Shown here in pieces: positions 9,168 through 17,289 of a stretch of DNA of 64,000 nt. Each line of letters begins with the position of its first letter. Positions within the stretch are counted from its first letter, which is position 1. Origin of the DNA: JASGIT01 sp047601665 (GTDB lineage Bacteria > Pseudomonadota > Gammaproteobacteria > Burkholderiales > Burkholderiaceae_C); the NCBI GenBank assembly GCA_047601665.1, contig JASGIT010000001.1, positions 3,472,001 through 3,536,000 on the forward strand. Direction: 5' to 3'. The translations under genes were made by a program, and so were the position numbers. The notes below the pieces were generated by a model. It searched no databases. It had not been told where the DNA came from and saw only the letters and a list, made by a program, of their open reading frames with translations.

Positions 9168-10130
9168 ATGAGAAAATTTGCAGGTATTCTGGCGCTTGCC
9201 AGCTTGACGCTGTGGGGTCAGGCGGCCTTTGCGGCATGGCCCGGCGACAAGCCTATCGAATTGGTGGTGGGCTTTGCACCCGGTGGCGGCACCGACAACA
9301 TGGCACGGCTGCTGGCCCGCTTCGTGGAAAAGCGGCTGGGGAACGGGGCCAAGATCGTGGTGGTCAACAAGCCCGGTTCGGCCGGCGAATTGGCCGCTAC
9401 TTACGTGCAGCGGGCCAAGCCGGATGGCTACACCCTCGGCATCGTCAACGTGCCAGGCTATGTCTTCCTGCCGATGTACCGGAAAACTGCCTACCAGCCC
9501 GAGAACATCCGCTTGTTGGCTCGCGTCGTGGACGATCCCGCCATGCTGGTGGCGAACAAGGAAGCGGGCAAGCCCTTGACGATGAAGGCGCTGGTCGAGG
9601 CGGCGAAGAAAGCGCCGGATGGCTTTTCCGTCGGCCATGCCGGAGAGGGCACCACTGGCCATCTTGGCTTGCTCGAACTGGGCCGCCAGACAGGCATCAA
9701 GCTCAATTCCATTCCATTCAAGGGCGCGAGCGAAGCCAAGACAGCGTTACTGGGTGGCCATGTGGACTACGTGGCGATCACCACGGGCGAAGCGCTCGAT
9801 GTATCCCAGCCAGGCTCCAAGCTCACAGGCGTGGCCGTGTGGTCCGGCAAGCGCGCGGCCAACCAGGTGCCGACGGCAGCGGAGCAGGGCTACGACCTGC
9901 GCATCTCGTCCGAGCGCGGCGTCGCCGCGCCGCGCGCCCTGCCGGACAGCGTTGCCCGCTCTCTGGAAGAAGCCATTGCGCAGGCGCTGAAAGACCCCGC
10001 ATTCGTGGAAGCCGCCAAGGCCGATGCGCCCGTGCTGGCCTTTTTGCCAGGCGCTGAATGGGAGCAGCACTTGCAGGAATTGCGCGTGCGCTTGAAGCCG
10101 CTTGTCGGCCTCATGGGCACAGCAAAGTGA
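9168..10130 (+). CDS. Bug/TctC-family periplasmic substrate-binding protein
   Basis: 320 residues, with a Sec signal peptide ending around QAAFAAWPG and a good AAGGAGA ribosome site. The mature protein begins with the family hallmark WPGDKPIELVVGFAPGGGTD and keeps the PGSAGELAA region that binds carboxylates. TctC proteins are extremely numerous in Burkholderiales and often lack a dedicated tctAB membrane pair; none is visible here. It lies between two MHS-type transporters and may deliver or sense the same organic acid. Confidence 0.9.
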   Translation: MRKFAGILALASLTLWGQAAFAAWPGDKPIELVVGFAPGGGTDNMARLLARFVEKRLGNGAKIVVVNKPGSAGELAATYVQRAKPDGYTLGIVNVPGYVFLPMYRKTAYQPENIRLLARVVDDPAMLVANKEAGKPLTMKALVEAAKKAPDGFSVGHAGEGTTGHLGLLELGRQTGIKLNSIPFKGASEAKTALLGGHVDYVAITTGEALDVSQPGSKLTGVAVWSGKRAANQVPTAAEQGYDLRISSERGVAAPRALPDSVARSLEEAIAQALKDPAFVEAAKADAPVLAFLPGAEWEQHLQELRVRLKPLVGLMGTAK

Positions 10131-10148
10131 AAGACCTGGGAGATACCC

Positions 10149-10211
10149 ATGACGATCGATCGCCGGACTTTCGTGTTCCAGGGGGCGGCGGCCGCCGCCT
10201 TTGCCGCATAG
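10149..10211 (+). pseudogene. Isolated Tat signal-peptide remnant (20 codons)
   Basis: After a GGGAG ribosome site, an ATG opens a 20-codon frame. It begins MTIDRRTFVFQG, a twin-arginine motif followed by an alanine-rich stretch, and stops exactly at the end of what would be the signal peptide. No mature domain follows; the second MFS gene begins 28 nt later. This is best read as the 5' end of a lost exported-protein gene left at a duplication or deletion junction. A leader peptide is the alternative. Confidence 0.55.
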
Positions 10212-10239
10212 CCGCTTGAAAAACCACTGGAGACAATTC

Positions 10240-11559
10240 ATGCAGGATTCAACTGCGGCCGTTTCGGCCCTTGCAACCCCCATCGGTGAGGCTTCCCCTC
10301 GCAAGCCCCGCGTGTTGGCCATCCTCGTGGCCTGTTCGGGTAACGTGGTGGAGTGGTTCGACTTCTTCGCCTATGCCTATACGGCGCTGTACTTCGCATC
10401 GTCGTTCTTTCCATCGGGTGACACCACCTCGCAGTTGCTGAACACGGCGGGCATCTTTGCCGCCGGCTTCCTCATGCGGCCTATCGGTGGGTGGGTGTTC
10501 GGCCGGCTGGCGGACCGCCGAGGGCGCAAGGCCTCCATGCTGGTGTCCGTGCTGCTGATGTGCCTCGGTTCGCTCCTGATCGCAATGCTGCCCACCTACG
10601 ACCAGATCGGCATCTGGGCGCCTGCGTTCCTGCTGCTGGCGCGGTTGCTGCAGGGGCTGTCGGTGGGCGGTGAATACGGCACCAGCGCTACCTACCTCAG
10701 CGAGGTGGCGACACCCGAGCGGCGCGGCTTCTACGGTTCGTTCCACTACGCCACCATCATCGCGGGGCAATTGCTGGCGATGCTGGTCATCGTGCTGCTG
10801 CAATGGGCCTTGTCCGATGCGCAGTTGAAAGCTTGGGGCTGGCGCATTCCCTTCGTGGTGGGGGCGTTGTGTGCGGTGGTGGCGCTGGTCGTGCGCCGTG
10901 GTATGCACGAAACCAGTTCCAAGGCGCATCGGGAAGAGCCCCTGGCCGGCACGGTGCGCGGCATGTTGCGGTACCGGCGCGAGGTGCTGATGGTGGTGGT
11001 CTTTTCGGGCGGCGGCTCGCTGCTGTTCTACACGACCACGTCGTACATGCAGAAGTTTCTGGTGAACAGCGCGCACATGGATACGCGGGTGGCCAGCGTG
11101 GTCATGACCTGTGCGCTGTTTATCACCATGTGCGTGCAGCCGCTGTTCGGCCTGCTGTCGGACCGGATCGGCCGACGCTGGCAGATGATTGCGTTCGGTG
11201 CGGTTTTCGTGCTCGGTACGGTACCGCTGATGACGGCGATCGGCGGTGTGCGCGACCCATGGACTGCATTCGGCCTGATCATGGTGCTGCTGTTCGGCAT
11301 GAGCCTGTACATGTCCATCAGCGGGTTGCTCAAGGCGGAACTCTTCCCCGCCGGCGTGCGTGCATTGGGCGTTGGCCTGCCTTATGCGATAGGGAACGCC
11401 ATCTTCGGCGGCTCGGCGGAATACGTCGCCTTGTCGCTGAAAGCGCATGGCATGGAATCCGTTTATTTTTGGTACGTCACCGCTGCGGCCGCGCTTATTC
11501 TTGCCTGCTCGTTCCTGCTGCGCCGGGCGCGGGAGGCCACGACGCTTGACGCCGATTGA
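10240..11559 (+). CDS. MFS transporter, metabolite:H+ symporter (MHS) family, copy 2
   Basis: 439 residues, about 12 membrane segments, with the same hallmarks as the copy at 7776 (NVVEWFDFFAYAY, GRLADRRGRKASM). The leader GGAGACAATTCATG at 10229-10242 is identical to that at 7765-7778, showing that the duplication included the ribosome site. The proteins have diverged at many positions, so the event is not recent. They may now have different substrate preference. It is preceded by a signal-peptide remnant and followed by a possible small coupled frame. Confidence 0.88.
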   Translation: MQDSTAAVSALATPIGEASPRKPRVLAILVACSGNVVEWFDFFAYAYTALYFASSFFPSGDTTSQLLNTAGIFAAGFLMRPIGGWVFGRLADRRGRKASMLVSVLLMCLGSLLIAMLPTYDQIGIWAPAFLLLARLLQGLSVGGEYGTSATYLSEVATPERRGFYGSFHYATIIAGQLLAMLVIVLLQWALSDAQLKAWGWRIPFVVGALCAVVALVVRRGMHETSSKAHREEPLAGTVRGMLRYRREVLMVVVFSGGGSLLFYTTTSYMQKFLVNSAHMDTRVASVVMTCALFITMCVQPLFGLLSDRIGRRWQMIAFGAVFVLGTVPLMTAIGGVRDPWTAFGLIMVLLFGMSLYMSISGLLKAELFPAGVRALGVGLPYAIGNAIFGGSAEYVALSLKAHGMESVYFWYVTAAAALILACSFLLRRAREATTLDAD

Positions 11560-11678
11560 GCACTCCTTATTTGCTCGACCTGCTGCGCCGCGAACTGCCC
11601 ACTGCTACGGTCCGCGATGAGTATTTCCGCGAGATCGATCGCAAAGACACCTATCTGATGTTGAGTTTGGATGTTTGA
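11556..11678 (+). CDS. Possible 40-residue protein or gene remnant
   Basis: A TTG at 11556 overlaps the stop of the upstream transporter and opens a 40-codon frame ending at 11678, just before the hydrolase start at 11681. The peptide (with LLRRELP and RDEYFREIDR segments) is charged and has codon usage like its neighbours, and the packing matches the rest of the operon. I do not recognise it. It may be a small protein or the C-terminal relic of a larger gene deleted during the transporter duplication. Confidence 0.35.
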   Translation: MSTPYLLDLLRRELPTATVRDEYFREIDRKDTYLMLSLDV

Positions 11679-11680
11679 CT

Positions 11681-12325
11681 ATGCTGGACCTCTCCCATAG
11701 CGGTACCCAACTGCTCGAAACGGCAGCCGGGCAGACCGAACTGATCGTCGATGTGCCGGCAGGCGCGCCCTGTGGCATGGCCCTCGTCGGCCATCCCCAG
11801 CCGCTGCTGGGTGGCCACGCGATGCACAAGCTGCCCCAGTTTCTGGCACGCGGCCTGTGCGATGCGGGCTGGCTGGTGGTGCGGCCCAACTTCCGCGGCG
11901 TGGGGCGCAGCAGCGGCACGCACGATGCGGGCCTGGGCGAGGCGGATGATGTGCTGGCCCTGCATGACCTCCTGCAAGGTGAACGCACCGGTCTGCGCAT
12001 GACCTTGGTCGGCTTCTCCTTCGGCGCTTTCGTGATGGCACGCGTGGCCCGCGCGCTGGCCGACCGCAGCAGGCCCGCCTGGCGCGTTTGCCTGGCGGGC
12101 CTGCCCTTTGGCGAAGCCGGGGGGCGCCACTACGACACGCCCTCAGGCTTTGCAGACGCGCTGGTGGTGCATGGCGAGCAGGACGAGCGCGTGCCCCTGG
12201 CCGCCGTGCTCGACTGGGCGCGGCCCCAGGTACAGCCGGTGATGGTGGTGCCCGGGGCCGACCATTTCTTCACCGGCAAGCTGCATGTGCTGCGCGCGCT
12301 GGTGCTATCTCACCTGAAGCCTTGA
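11681..12325 (+). CDS. Alpha/beta-hydrolase
   Basis: 214 residues. The nucleophile elbow GFSFGAF places the serine near residue 110. HGEQDERVPL holds the likely acid and PGADHFF the catalytic histidine, completing a Ser-Asp-His triad. The compact single-domain form without a large cap resembles the bacterial proteins often called YcjY/DLH-like or Xaa-Pro-type hydrolases. It closes the catabolic cluster. A role in hydrolysing an ester, lactone or thioester intermediate is plausible but not shown by sequence. Confidence 0.82.
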   Translation: MLDLSHSGTQLLETAAGQTELIVDVPAGAPCGMALVGHPQPLLGGHAMHKLPQFLARGLCDAGWLVVRPNFRGVGRSSGTHDAGLGEADDVLALHDLLQGERTGLRMTLVGFSFGAFVMARVARALADRSRPAWRVCLAGLPFGEAGGRHYDTPSGFADALVVHGEQDERVPLAAVLDWARPQVQPVMVVPGADHFFTGKLHVLRALVLSHLKP

Positions 12326-12539
12326 GGGCTTTCCGAGAACGATCAAAAAAATGACGTGCACATGGTTGCTTCCTAATTGACCATCCTGGAATGCTGGGTC
12401 GAGGAATATTGATGTCAGCGTGAAATTTCTGCTCCTGCAACGCCGGATGGGCCGCAAGATCGTTGGAGGGTGCAGGTAGCTTGGAAAATATTTTCATCTG
12501 CCCCCAACCTTGCGATCAAAGGCCGTCCACGCGTCGACT

Positions 12540-13694
12540 TTACGATGTATCCCTTGACGGCTCCGCCCTGAAATGGTCGTCCGGGTTAGGCTCGAAGTGG
12601 GGCATCGGACTGAATCTGGCCTTGCGTCGCAGGAACCAGGCTTCGAAGGTACGGAAGCTTATTTCCGCCATCAGAATAGTGAGCGCTAATCCAAGCGTGA
12701 CGTGACCAACCCATTTGGGCCAGCCCGTAAATTTCCAAATCAGATCGGATGCATGGAAGCAAAGCAGATGCATCAAATACATGCCATAGCTAATCATTCC
12801 GATGCGCGCGATCCATCTGGCGCGCAAGACATTGGCCAGCATGTGATCTTCTCGAAGTACGGCTGAAATTACGAGAGCTACGAGCAGCAAGAAAATCACG
12901 TATTCTTGAGAGATTCCACCCTTTGGCATATTGGCGACCAGCGCAATGACAGCCAGCACGATAGGGAAACTGATCCGATGTCCGAAGATCAATGCCATCG
13001 CGTTGAATCCTCTCCTTGAGTGCATGGTGATCGCAGCCAGCGCTCCGAGAATGATGCAAGGTGCAATGTTCCAGAGCAATTTCCCGAGGAACGAATTTTC
13101 GGGCATCAGGCCAAATAGCCTGCTTGATTGGGCCAGATAAGCGATGGTTAACACCGATGCAAGCGCTGTGGTTGTTGTACGCTTGCTTGTAAAGGCTACC
13201 AGCCAAGGAAACACGATATAGAACTGTTCCTCGGTGGCCAACGACCAAGCGAAGTAGAAGATCGTTCGCTCACCATTTTTATAGTCGACGAACCAGTTCG
13301 TCGTATAGGTCAGGAAGTAGGGGAGGTTCGATAAGAAAGCTTGGCCGGCCTGTGATCCACGTTCTATCACAAGCACCACTATGACATAGACAGTCAATAT
13401 GGCGTAATAAAGCGGGAAGATGCGCAGAGATCGGCGAAGAAAGAAATTTCGGATCGAAATTTCGCCGTACCGATCTTTTTCCCGTATCAGTAATGTCGTG
13501 ATGAGAAAGCCACTGATAGCAAAAAAAAGATGAACACCCAATTGGCCGCGCTTGAGTATCTCAACGACCTCGGGTCCTCCACTGTGGTGCCACATGACTG
13601 CGACAATGCTGAGGGCGCGCAAGCCATCCAGCGAGCCAAACCGCTGTTTAGCACGATAGGCTTCAAAGCTCGGTTTATCACGCATGAGGGCCAA
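12540..13694 (-). CDS. Acyltransferase-3 (OafA/YrhL-like) membrane protein
   Basis: 384 residues with about ten hydrophobic segments. The start RFGSLDGLRALSIVAVMWHH is the classic acyltransferase-3 N-terminus with the catalytic histidine in the first helix. RRSLRIFPLYY is a second family motif. Such enzymes O-acetylate lipopolysaccharide, peptidoglycan or exopolysaccharide at the inner membrane. The gene stands alone and faces the catabolic cluster. Its codon choice is noticeably more AT-rich than the neighbours, which suggests acquisition by transfer. Confidence 0.87.
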   Translation of the reverse strand: MALMRDKPSFEAYRAKQRFGSLDGLRALSIVAVMWHHSGGPEVVEILKRGQLGVHLFFAISGFLITTLLIREKDRYGEISIRNFFLRRSLRIFPLYYAILTVYVIVVLVIERGSQAGQAFLSNLPYFLTYTTNWFVDYKNGERTIFYFAWSLATEEQFYIVFPWLVAFTSKRTTTTALASVLTIAYLAQSSRLFGLMPENSFLGKLLWNIAPCIILGALAAITMHSRRGFNAMALIFGHRISFPIVLAVIALVANMPKGGISQEYVIFLLLVALVISAVLREDHMLANVLRARWIARIGMISYGMYLMHLLCFHASDLIWKFTGWPKWVGHVTLGLALTILMAEISFRTFEAWFLRRKARFSPMPHFEPNPDDHFRAEPSRDTS

Positions 13695-14145
13695 TCAAAT
13701 GCAAGTGGAGGGTCTTCAATCGGATCAATCGCTATTCAAGATGCTCAACATAAGCAGCTGCTCAAAACAGCTTCATCGAAAACAAGTAAAAGCTGACGGG
13801 CAGGAATTGTAGCAAACTGCAAAAAATTGGAGGCAGATAACAACGCTTACCTGCGACTTGAGGAGATTTTCCGGTCATCGCAGCAGCACGCCTGACACCG
13901 TAAGAAGGAGGCGCAGCTGCTATCTAAATGTCGCAGCCTGGCTGATCATATGGCCGTTTGTGGAACAGATGAGGGTGTGCCTGATGCCAGTCTTTCATGG
14001 CCTGGGCAGGCGGTGCTCTATGCCCAGACCCTGGCACAGTTGGTCGAACTCGTGGTCTCTTGCACCACCGCGTGGGCCATGAAGAGCGGATAGCGCTTCG
14101 GGTCTATGCAGTCATCCGGGATGCGACACCTACACCCCAGGAAAA
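13695..14145. other. Gene-poor stretch with transposase debris
   Basis: Between the acyltransferase start and the tRNA terminator no intact gene is visible. The only recognisable content is the IS481-type remnant listed separately. The part upstream of the acyltransferase (13695-13860) is AT-rich and may hold its promoter, but I cannot point to a convincing -35/-10 pair. Confidence 0.5.
13924..14051 (-). pseudogene. Remnant of an IS481-type transposase C-terminus
   Basis: Read on the minus strand, one frame gives EFDQLCQGLGIEHRLPRP and then, after a frame change, AMKDWHQAHPHLFHKRPY continuing to DQPGCD and a stop. Both pieces are characteristic of the DDE integrase-core transposases of the IS481 group, but the central NGMVERFN region between them is missing. 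This is a deleted, non-functional relic flanking the tRNA attachment site. The assignment rests on motif memory. Confidence 0.6.
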
Positions 14146-14178
14146 AAGCCCCTGATTCTTCCGCGGAATCAAGGGCTT
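14146..14178 (-). terminator. Intrinsic terminator of the original tRNA-Gly transcript
   Basis: A 13-bp stem with one mismatch (AAGCCCCTGATTC and GAATCAAGGGCTT around a 7-nt loop) is followed on the minus strand by a run of T. It lies 9 nt beyond the CCA end of the tRNA 3' fragment at 14188. It is therefore most likely the native tRNA terminator, now separated from the tRNA by the island. Confidence 0.75.
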
Positions 14179-14187
14179 GCGTGTCTC

Positions 14188-14210
14188 TGGAGCGGGTGAA
14201 GGGAATCGAA
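14188..14210 (-). repeat. Left attachment site: displaced 3' end of tRNA-Gly with CCA
   Basis: Minus-strand reading gives the T-loop and acceptor end of tRNA-Gly finishing in CTCCA. The 21 bp at 14190-14210, starting gagcgggtgaag, are repeated exactly at 31750-31770. Because this copy keeps the encoded CCA and the terminator, it is the original chromosomal tRNA end, pushed 17.6 kb away by integration. Confidence 0.85.
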
Positions 14211-14560
14211 TCGAGCACCCAACCCATTGATTTATAAAAGGATTTTCGGGATAGAAAACCCACTTTGGGCCACAAAATGTACCATTTCGCAGCCCTTGGT
14301 GGTGAGTCGCTTCTGTGCTTCGGCGAGATCCAGGCGCTGGAGCACCTGCTGGACACTCCCAACGGCGAAATCGGTCTTGCGCTGATGGACGAACGCTTGC
14401 CCAAGCGTGTACGCAGCAAGTCCGGCGTTGCATCGGGTGCCCTGTGATGACCGGCGTTGTCTATAGCCGCCAGCAGATTCAGATCCATATCGCAAACGCA
14501 GGCCTGCGTTCGGTGCTTGACATCCCCTGTTGGTAAGCTCTATTCATAGGCTCATTATTT
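14211..14560. other. Left end of the island, no supported gene
   Basis: An AT-rich segment just inside the attachment site is followed by coding-like DNA: a minus-strand open frame around 14232-14495 with no recognisable domain. It could be a truncated gene cut by the island end. The last 40 bp carry the hipBA promoter/operator region. Confidence 0.4.
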
Positions 14561-14602
14561 CGCTATCATGGACAAAGATAAAAATATTTGTCTTGAATAG
14601 CG
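14561..14602 (+). promoter_or_regulatory. Inverted-repeat operator in front of hipBA
   Basis: Two half-sites CGCTAT-N4-GACAAA (14561-14576) and TTTGTC-N4-ATAGCG (14587-14602) form a symmetrical palindrome around a 10-nt AT-rich centre. It ends 3 nt before the antitoxin start codon. HipB-type repressors bind palindromes in their own promoter, so this is the probable autoregulatory operator. Confidence 0.65.
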
Positions 14603-14605
14603 AAC

Positions 14606-14959
14606 ATGCCCCGCAAACCACCTGTTGTCTTTCCACAGGAGCAGCGCCTGCTCTCCGAGTTGGGGGAGCGGCTGCGCCTGGCCCGCAAGCGGCGCAAGCT
14701 GAGCAACGCGGTGGTGGCCCAGCGTGCGGGGGTTTCCAGAACCACCGTGTACAAGGTCGAGGCGGGTGATCCTGGCGCGACCCTGGGGGCCTATGTCCGA
14801 GTGCTGGCCGTGCTGGGCCTCGAAGGCGATCTCAATCTGCTGGCCGCCGATGATCGGATCGGGCGCAAGCTGCAGGATCTGGCGCTGGAGCCGTCACCCG
14901 ATGCCAGGCGCCGAAAGGCCGACCCTTCGCCGGCCCAGAATCGCGAGGGGTCTGTATGA
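14606..14959 (+). CDS. hipB: HipB-like antitoxin, XRE-family DNA-binding protein
   Basis: 117 residues. A helix-turn-helix domain spans roughly residues 15-75, with the core LARKRRKLSNAVVAQRAGVS and RTTVYKVEAGD recognition region. The C-terminal tail (after residue 90) is charged and probably contacts the toxin. It is coupled to the next gene by a 4-nt ATGA overlap, the usual antitoxin-first order of hipBA modules. A palindromic operator lies directly upstream. Confidence 0.85.
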   Translation: MPRKPPVVFPQEQRLLSELGERLRLARKRRKLSNAVVAQRAGVSRTTVYKVEAGDPGATLGAYVRVLAVLGLEGDLNLLAADDRIGRKLQDLALEPSPDARRRKADPSPAQNREGSV

Positions 14960-16212
14960 GCAAGCAGGACAACGCCCTGGAGGTCTGGCTGGACGATGAC
15001 CTTGGCCCTTCATGCCTGGTTGGCACGCTGGCCCATGACCGTGGCCAGATCCGCTTCCACTACGAACGGGACTGGCTCAAGGACCCTCGTGCCTTCGCGC
15101 TGGACCCCGACCTCTCCCTGGACGAGCACCCCTTTTTTCCGAAGCCGGAACTGGGCAACTTCGGGATCTTCCTGGATTCGTCGCCGGACCGCTGGGGCCA
15201 AACGCTCATGAAGCGCCGCGAGGCGCTGCAAGCCAAGGACGAGAAGCGGCCAACCCGCACGCTCTACGCCTGGGACTTCCTCATCGGCGTACAGGACCAG
15301 ACCCGCCAGGGCGCATTGCGCTTTCGCCGGCCAGGTACGGAAACATTCCTCGGTGATGAGAAGATGGCGGCACCGCCAGTGACGACCTTGCGCGAACTGG
15401 AAGCGGTGGCCTATCAGCTCAGCAACCGGCGCATCGACGACCTCGATGCCCTGCGCAGGTGGCTGGCGGTGCTCGTCGCGCCGGGCGCCTCGCTGGGCGG
15501 GGCCAGGCCGAAGGCCAATTTCACGGAAGTCGACGGATCGCTCTGGATCGCCAAGTTTCCCGCCCGTGATGATGACCGGGACGTTGGGGCCTGGGAGTAC
15601 GCGGTTCACCAACTGGCCCAGAAAGCAGGCGTGGATGTACCGCCCGCGAGGCTAGTCAGGCTGGGCAACGACTTCCACACCTTTTGCGCGCAGCGGTTCG
15701 ATCGCGCACATGGCGCGAGGCGCTTCTATGCCTCGGCGATGACACTACTGCGCAAGACGCAGAGCGAGGGCACGAGCTACCTGGAACTGGCCCAGTTCAT
15801 CCGGGCCCAAGGCGATGCGGAGCATGCAGACGCGGACCTAGCACAACTGTTCCGCCGCGTGGCATTCAACGTCGCGGTCGGCAATCGGGACGATCACCTG
15901 CGCAACCATGGCTTCGTGCTGGGCGAGACAGGGTGGCGCCTCGCGCCAGCGTTTGATGTCAACCCGAACATTGACAAGGCGGAGCATGTCCTGAACATCG
16001 ACGATGTCGACAGCCGGCCGAGCCTGGAGACGGTTCTCGGCACGGCGGCGTTCTACGGGCTTGGTGACGGCCCTGCTCGGCAGGTGGTGGAGGAAGTGGC
16101 GGCAGCGGTCGATGGCTGGCACGACGCGGCGCGCAGGGCTGGCATCTCAGGCGCTGACATTGACCTGACGGCGGGGGCTTTCTCGGCTCATGTGGAGTTT
16201 CGTGCGCAGTAG
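14956..16212 (+). CDS. hipA: HipA-like serine/threonine kinase toxin
   Basis: 418 residues, normal for the family. The N-terminal HipA domain includes LGNFGIFLDSSPDRWG. The core has the SLGGARPKANF loop, the catalytic segment GNRDDHLRNHGF and the metal-binding LAPAFDVNP motif. All kinase residues appear intact, so the toxin should be active. HipA kinases phosphorylate aminoacyl-tRNA synthetases (GltX in E. coli) and induce dormancy. In this island it could stabilise the element or act in abortive defence. The target here is unknown. Confidence 0.88.
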   Translation: MSKQDNALEVWLDDDLGPSCLVGTLAHDRGQIRFHYERDWLKDPRAFALDPDLSLDEHPFFPKPELGNFGIFLDSSPDRWGQTLMKRREALQAKDEKRPTRTLYAWDFLIGVQDQTRQGALRFRRPGTETFLGDEKMAAPPVTTLRELEAVAYQLSNRRIDDLDALRRWLAVLVAPGASLGGARPKANFTEVDGSLWIAKFPARDDDRDVGAWEYAVHQLAQKAGVDVPPARLVRLGNDFHTFCAQRFDRAHGARRFYASAMTLLRKTQSEGTSYLELAQFIRAQGDAEHADADLAQLFRRVAFNVAVGNRDDHLRNHGFVLGETGWRLAPAFDVNPNIDKAEHVLNIDDVDSRPSLETVLGTAAFYGLGDGPARQVVEEVAAAVDGWHDAARRAGISGADIDLTAGAFSAHVEFRAQ

Positions 16213-16409
16213 GGTGGGCGGATGCAAGCACTGTGCTGCCCGCGGAGGCGGAGAAGCCGCTTTCACATCTGCGAATCCTGCCTCTCATGCCGTAGATGGG
16301 AGACGAGGGGACTCACGGATAGCACCGAGATTGATTAGATCTTGCTCTGAACTTCACCCAAGAGGGGGAAATTCTCGGCGCCAGAGAATCAAAACCTCCG
16401 GATGGAGGG

Positions 16410-16417
16410 ACTGTTTC
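16410..16417 (+). repeat. Target-site duplication, left copy
   Basis: ACTGTTTC directly precedes the left inverted repeat of the IS66-family element and recurs at 18948-18955 directly after the right one. An 8-bp duplication is the size typical of IS66. Confidence 0.9.
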
Positions 16418-16495
16418 GTAAGCGTCCGGCCAAGTCATCTTGAATCCGGCGCCAGAGCCTAGGATGCTCATGTCCACTAACAACTTGGTGGACAC

Positions 16496-16897
16496 GTGCA
16501 CACTAACGAATCCCAATCCTTAGGCGGCCGCCGCCGTCGCCGCGCCCACAGCGACGAGTTCAAGGCTGATGCCATTGCGGCGGCTGCGCGTCCGAACGTA
16601 TCGATGGCCTCGCTGGCCCTGTCTCTCGGGATCAACGCTAACCTGCTGCGTTGCTGGGTGCGAGAAGCAGAAGTGTCTTCAGGCCAGCTTGTCTGCGGTC
16701 CAGCCGCGCAGCCTGAGTCAGGCGCCGAACCGGTGGTCAAGCCCCCTGCATTCGTGCCGGTGCAACTGCCCATAGCTGTTGAACCCGCTGGCGAGATCCA
16801 TCTGGAGATCCGGCGTGGTGCGATGACCGTCGCCGTCACCTGGCCTGTAGGGCTTGCCGCCGAGTGCGGTGCCTGGCTACGGGAGGTACTGCGGTGA
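16496..16897 (+). CDS. tnpA: IS66 accessory protein TnpA
   Basis: 133 residues from a GTG at 16496; the nearby ATGs are out of frame. The N-terminal half is a basic helix-turn-helix (RRRRRAHSDEFKADAIAAA, then LSLGINANLLRCWV). The C-terminal half contains the IS66 TnpA pattern around FVPVQLPI. The protein helps transposition, but its biochemical role is not well defined. It overlaps tnpB by GTGA. Confidence 0.85.
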   Translation: MHTNESQSLGGRRRRRAHSDEFKADAIAAAARPNVSMASLALSLGINANLLRCWVREAEVSSGQLVCGPAAQPESGAEPVVKPPAFVPVQLPIAVEPAGEIHLEIRRGAMTVAVTWPVGLAAECGAWLREVLR

Positions 16898-17226
16898 TTT
16901 GTGTTGACGCCGTCTGGTTGGCGGTCGATCCGCTGGACATGCGCGCCGGTACGGAGGCCGCGCTGGGCCGAGTGGTCAAGGTCTTCGGCGAAGCCCATCC
17001 CCACCATGCCTACCTGTTTGCCAACCGTCGGGCCAACCGCATGAAGGTCCTGGTACACGATGGGATTGGTGTCTGGCTGGCCGCCAGGCGCTTGAACGCC
17101 GGCAAGTTCGTCTGGCCTGGAGGCATCACAGGAACGCTGTCTCTGACGCAGCAGCAGTTCGACGCCCTGGTGTTGGGTCTGCCCTGGCAGCGCCTGGGGG
17201 AGGCCGGAGTCATTCGGGTTCTATAG
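16894..17226 (+). CDS. tnpB: IS66 accessory protein TnpB
   Basis: 110 residues, GTG start overlapping the stop of tnpA. Family hallmarks are VDPLDMRAGTEAALGRVV, HHAYLFANRRANRMKVLVHD and the C-terminal LPWQRLGE. The length is normal for IS66 Orf2. Intact. Confidence 0.88.
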   Translation: MICVDAVWLAVDPLDMRAGTEAALGRVVKVFGEAHPHHAYLFANRRANRMKVLVHDGIGVWLAARRLNAGKFVWPGGITGTLSLTQQQFDALVLGLPWQRLGEAGVIRVL

Positions 17227-17289
17227 CGCCGCACAAGTGGCGCTTGTGCCGATGGCTGGCACACAGGGCTTCGTGCACGATCATGGCCT

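Noticed and set aside
14018..14488. Minus-strand 156-codon open frame across the attachment site.
   Set aside because: It crosses the tRNA remnant and terminator and has no domain; it is a chance frame.
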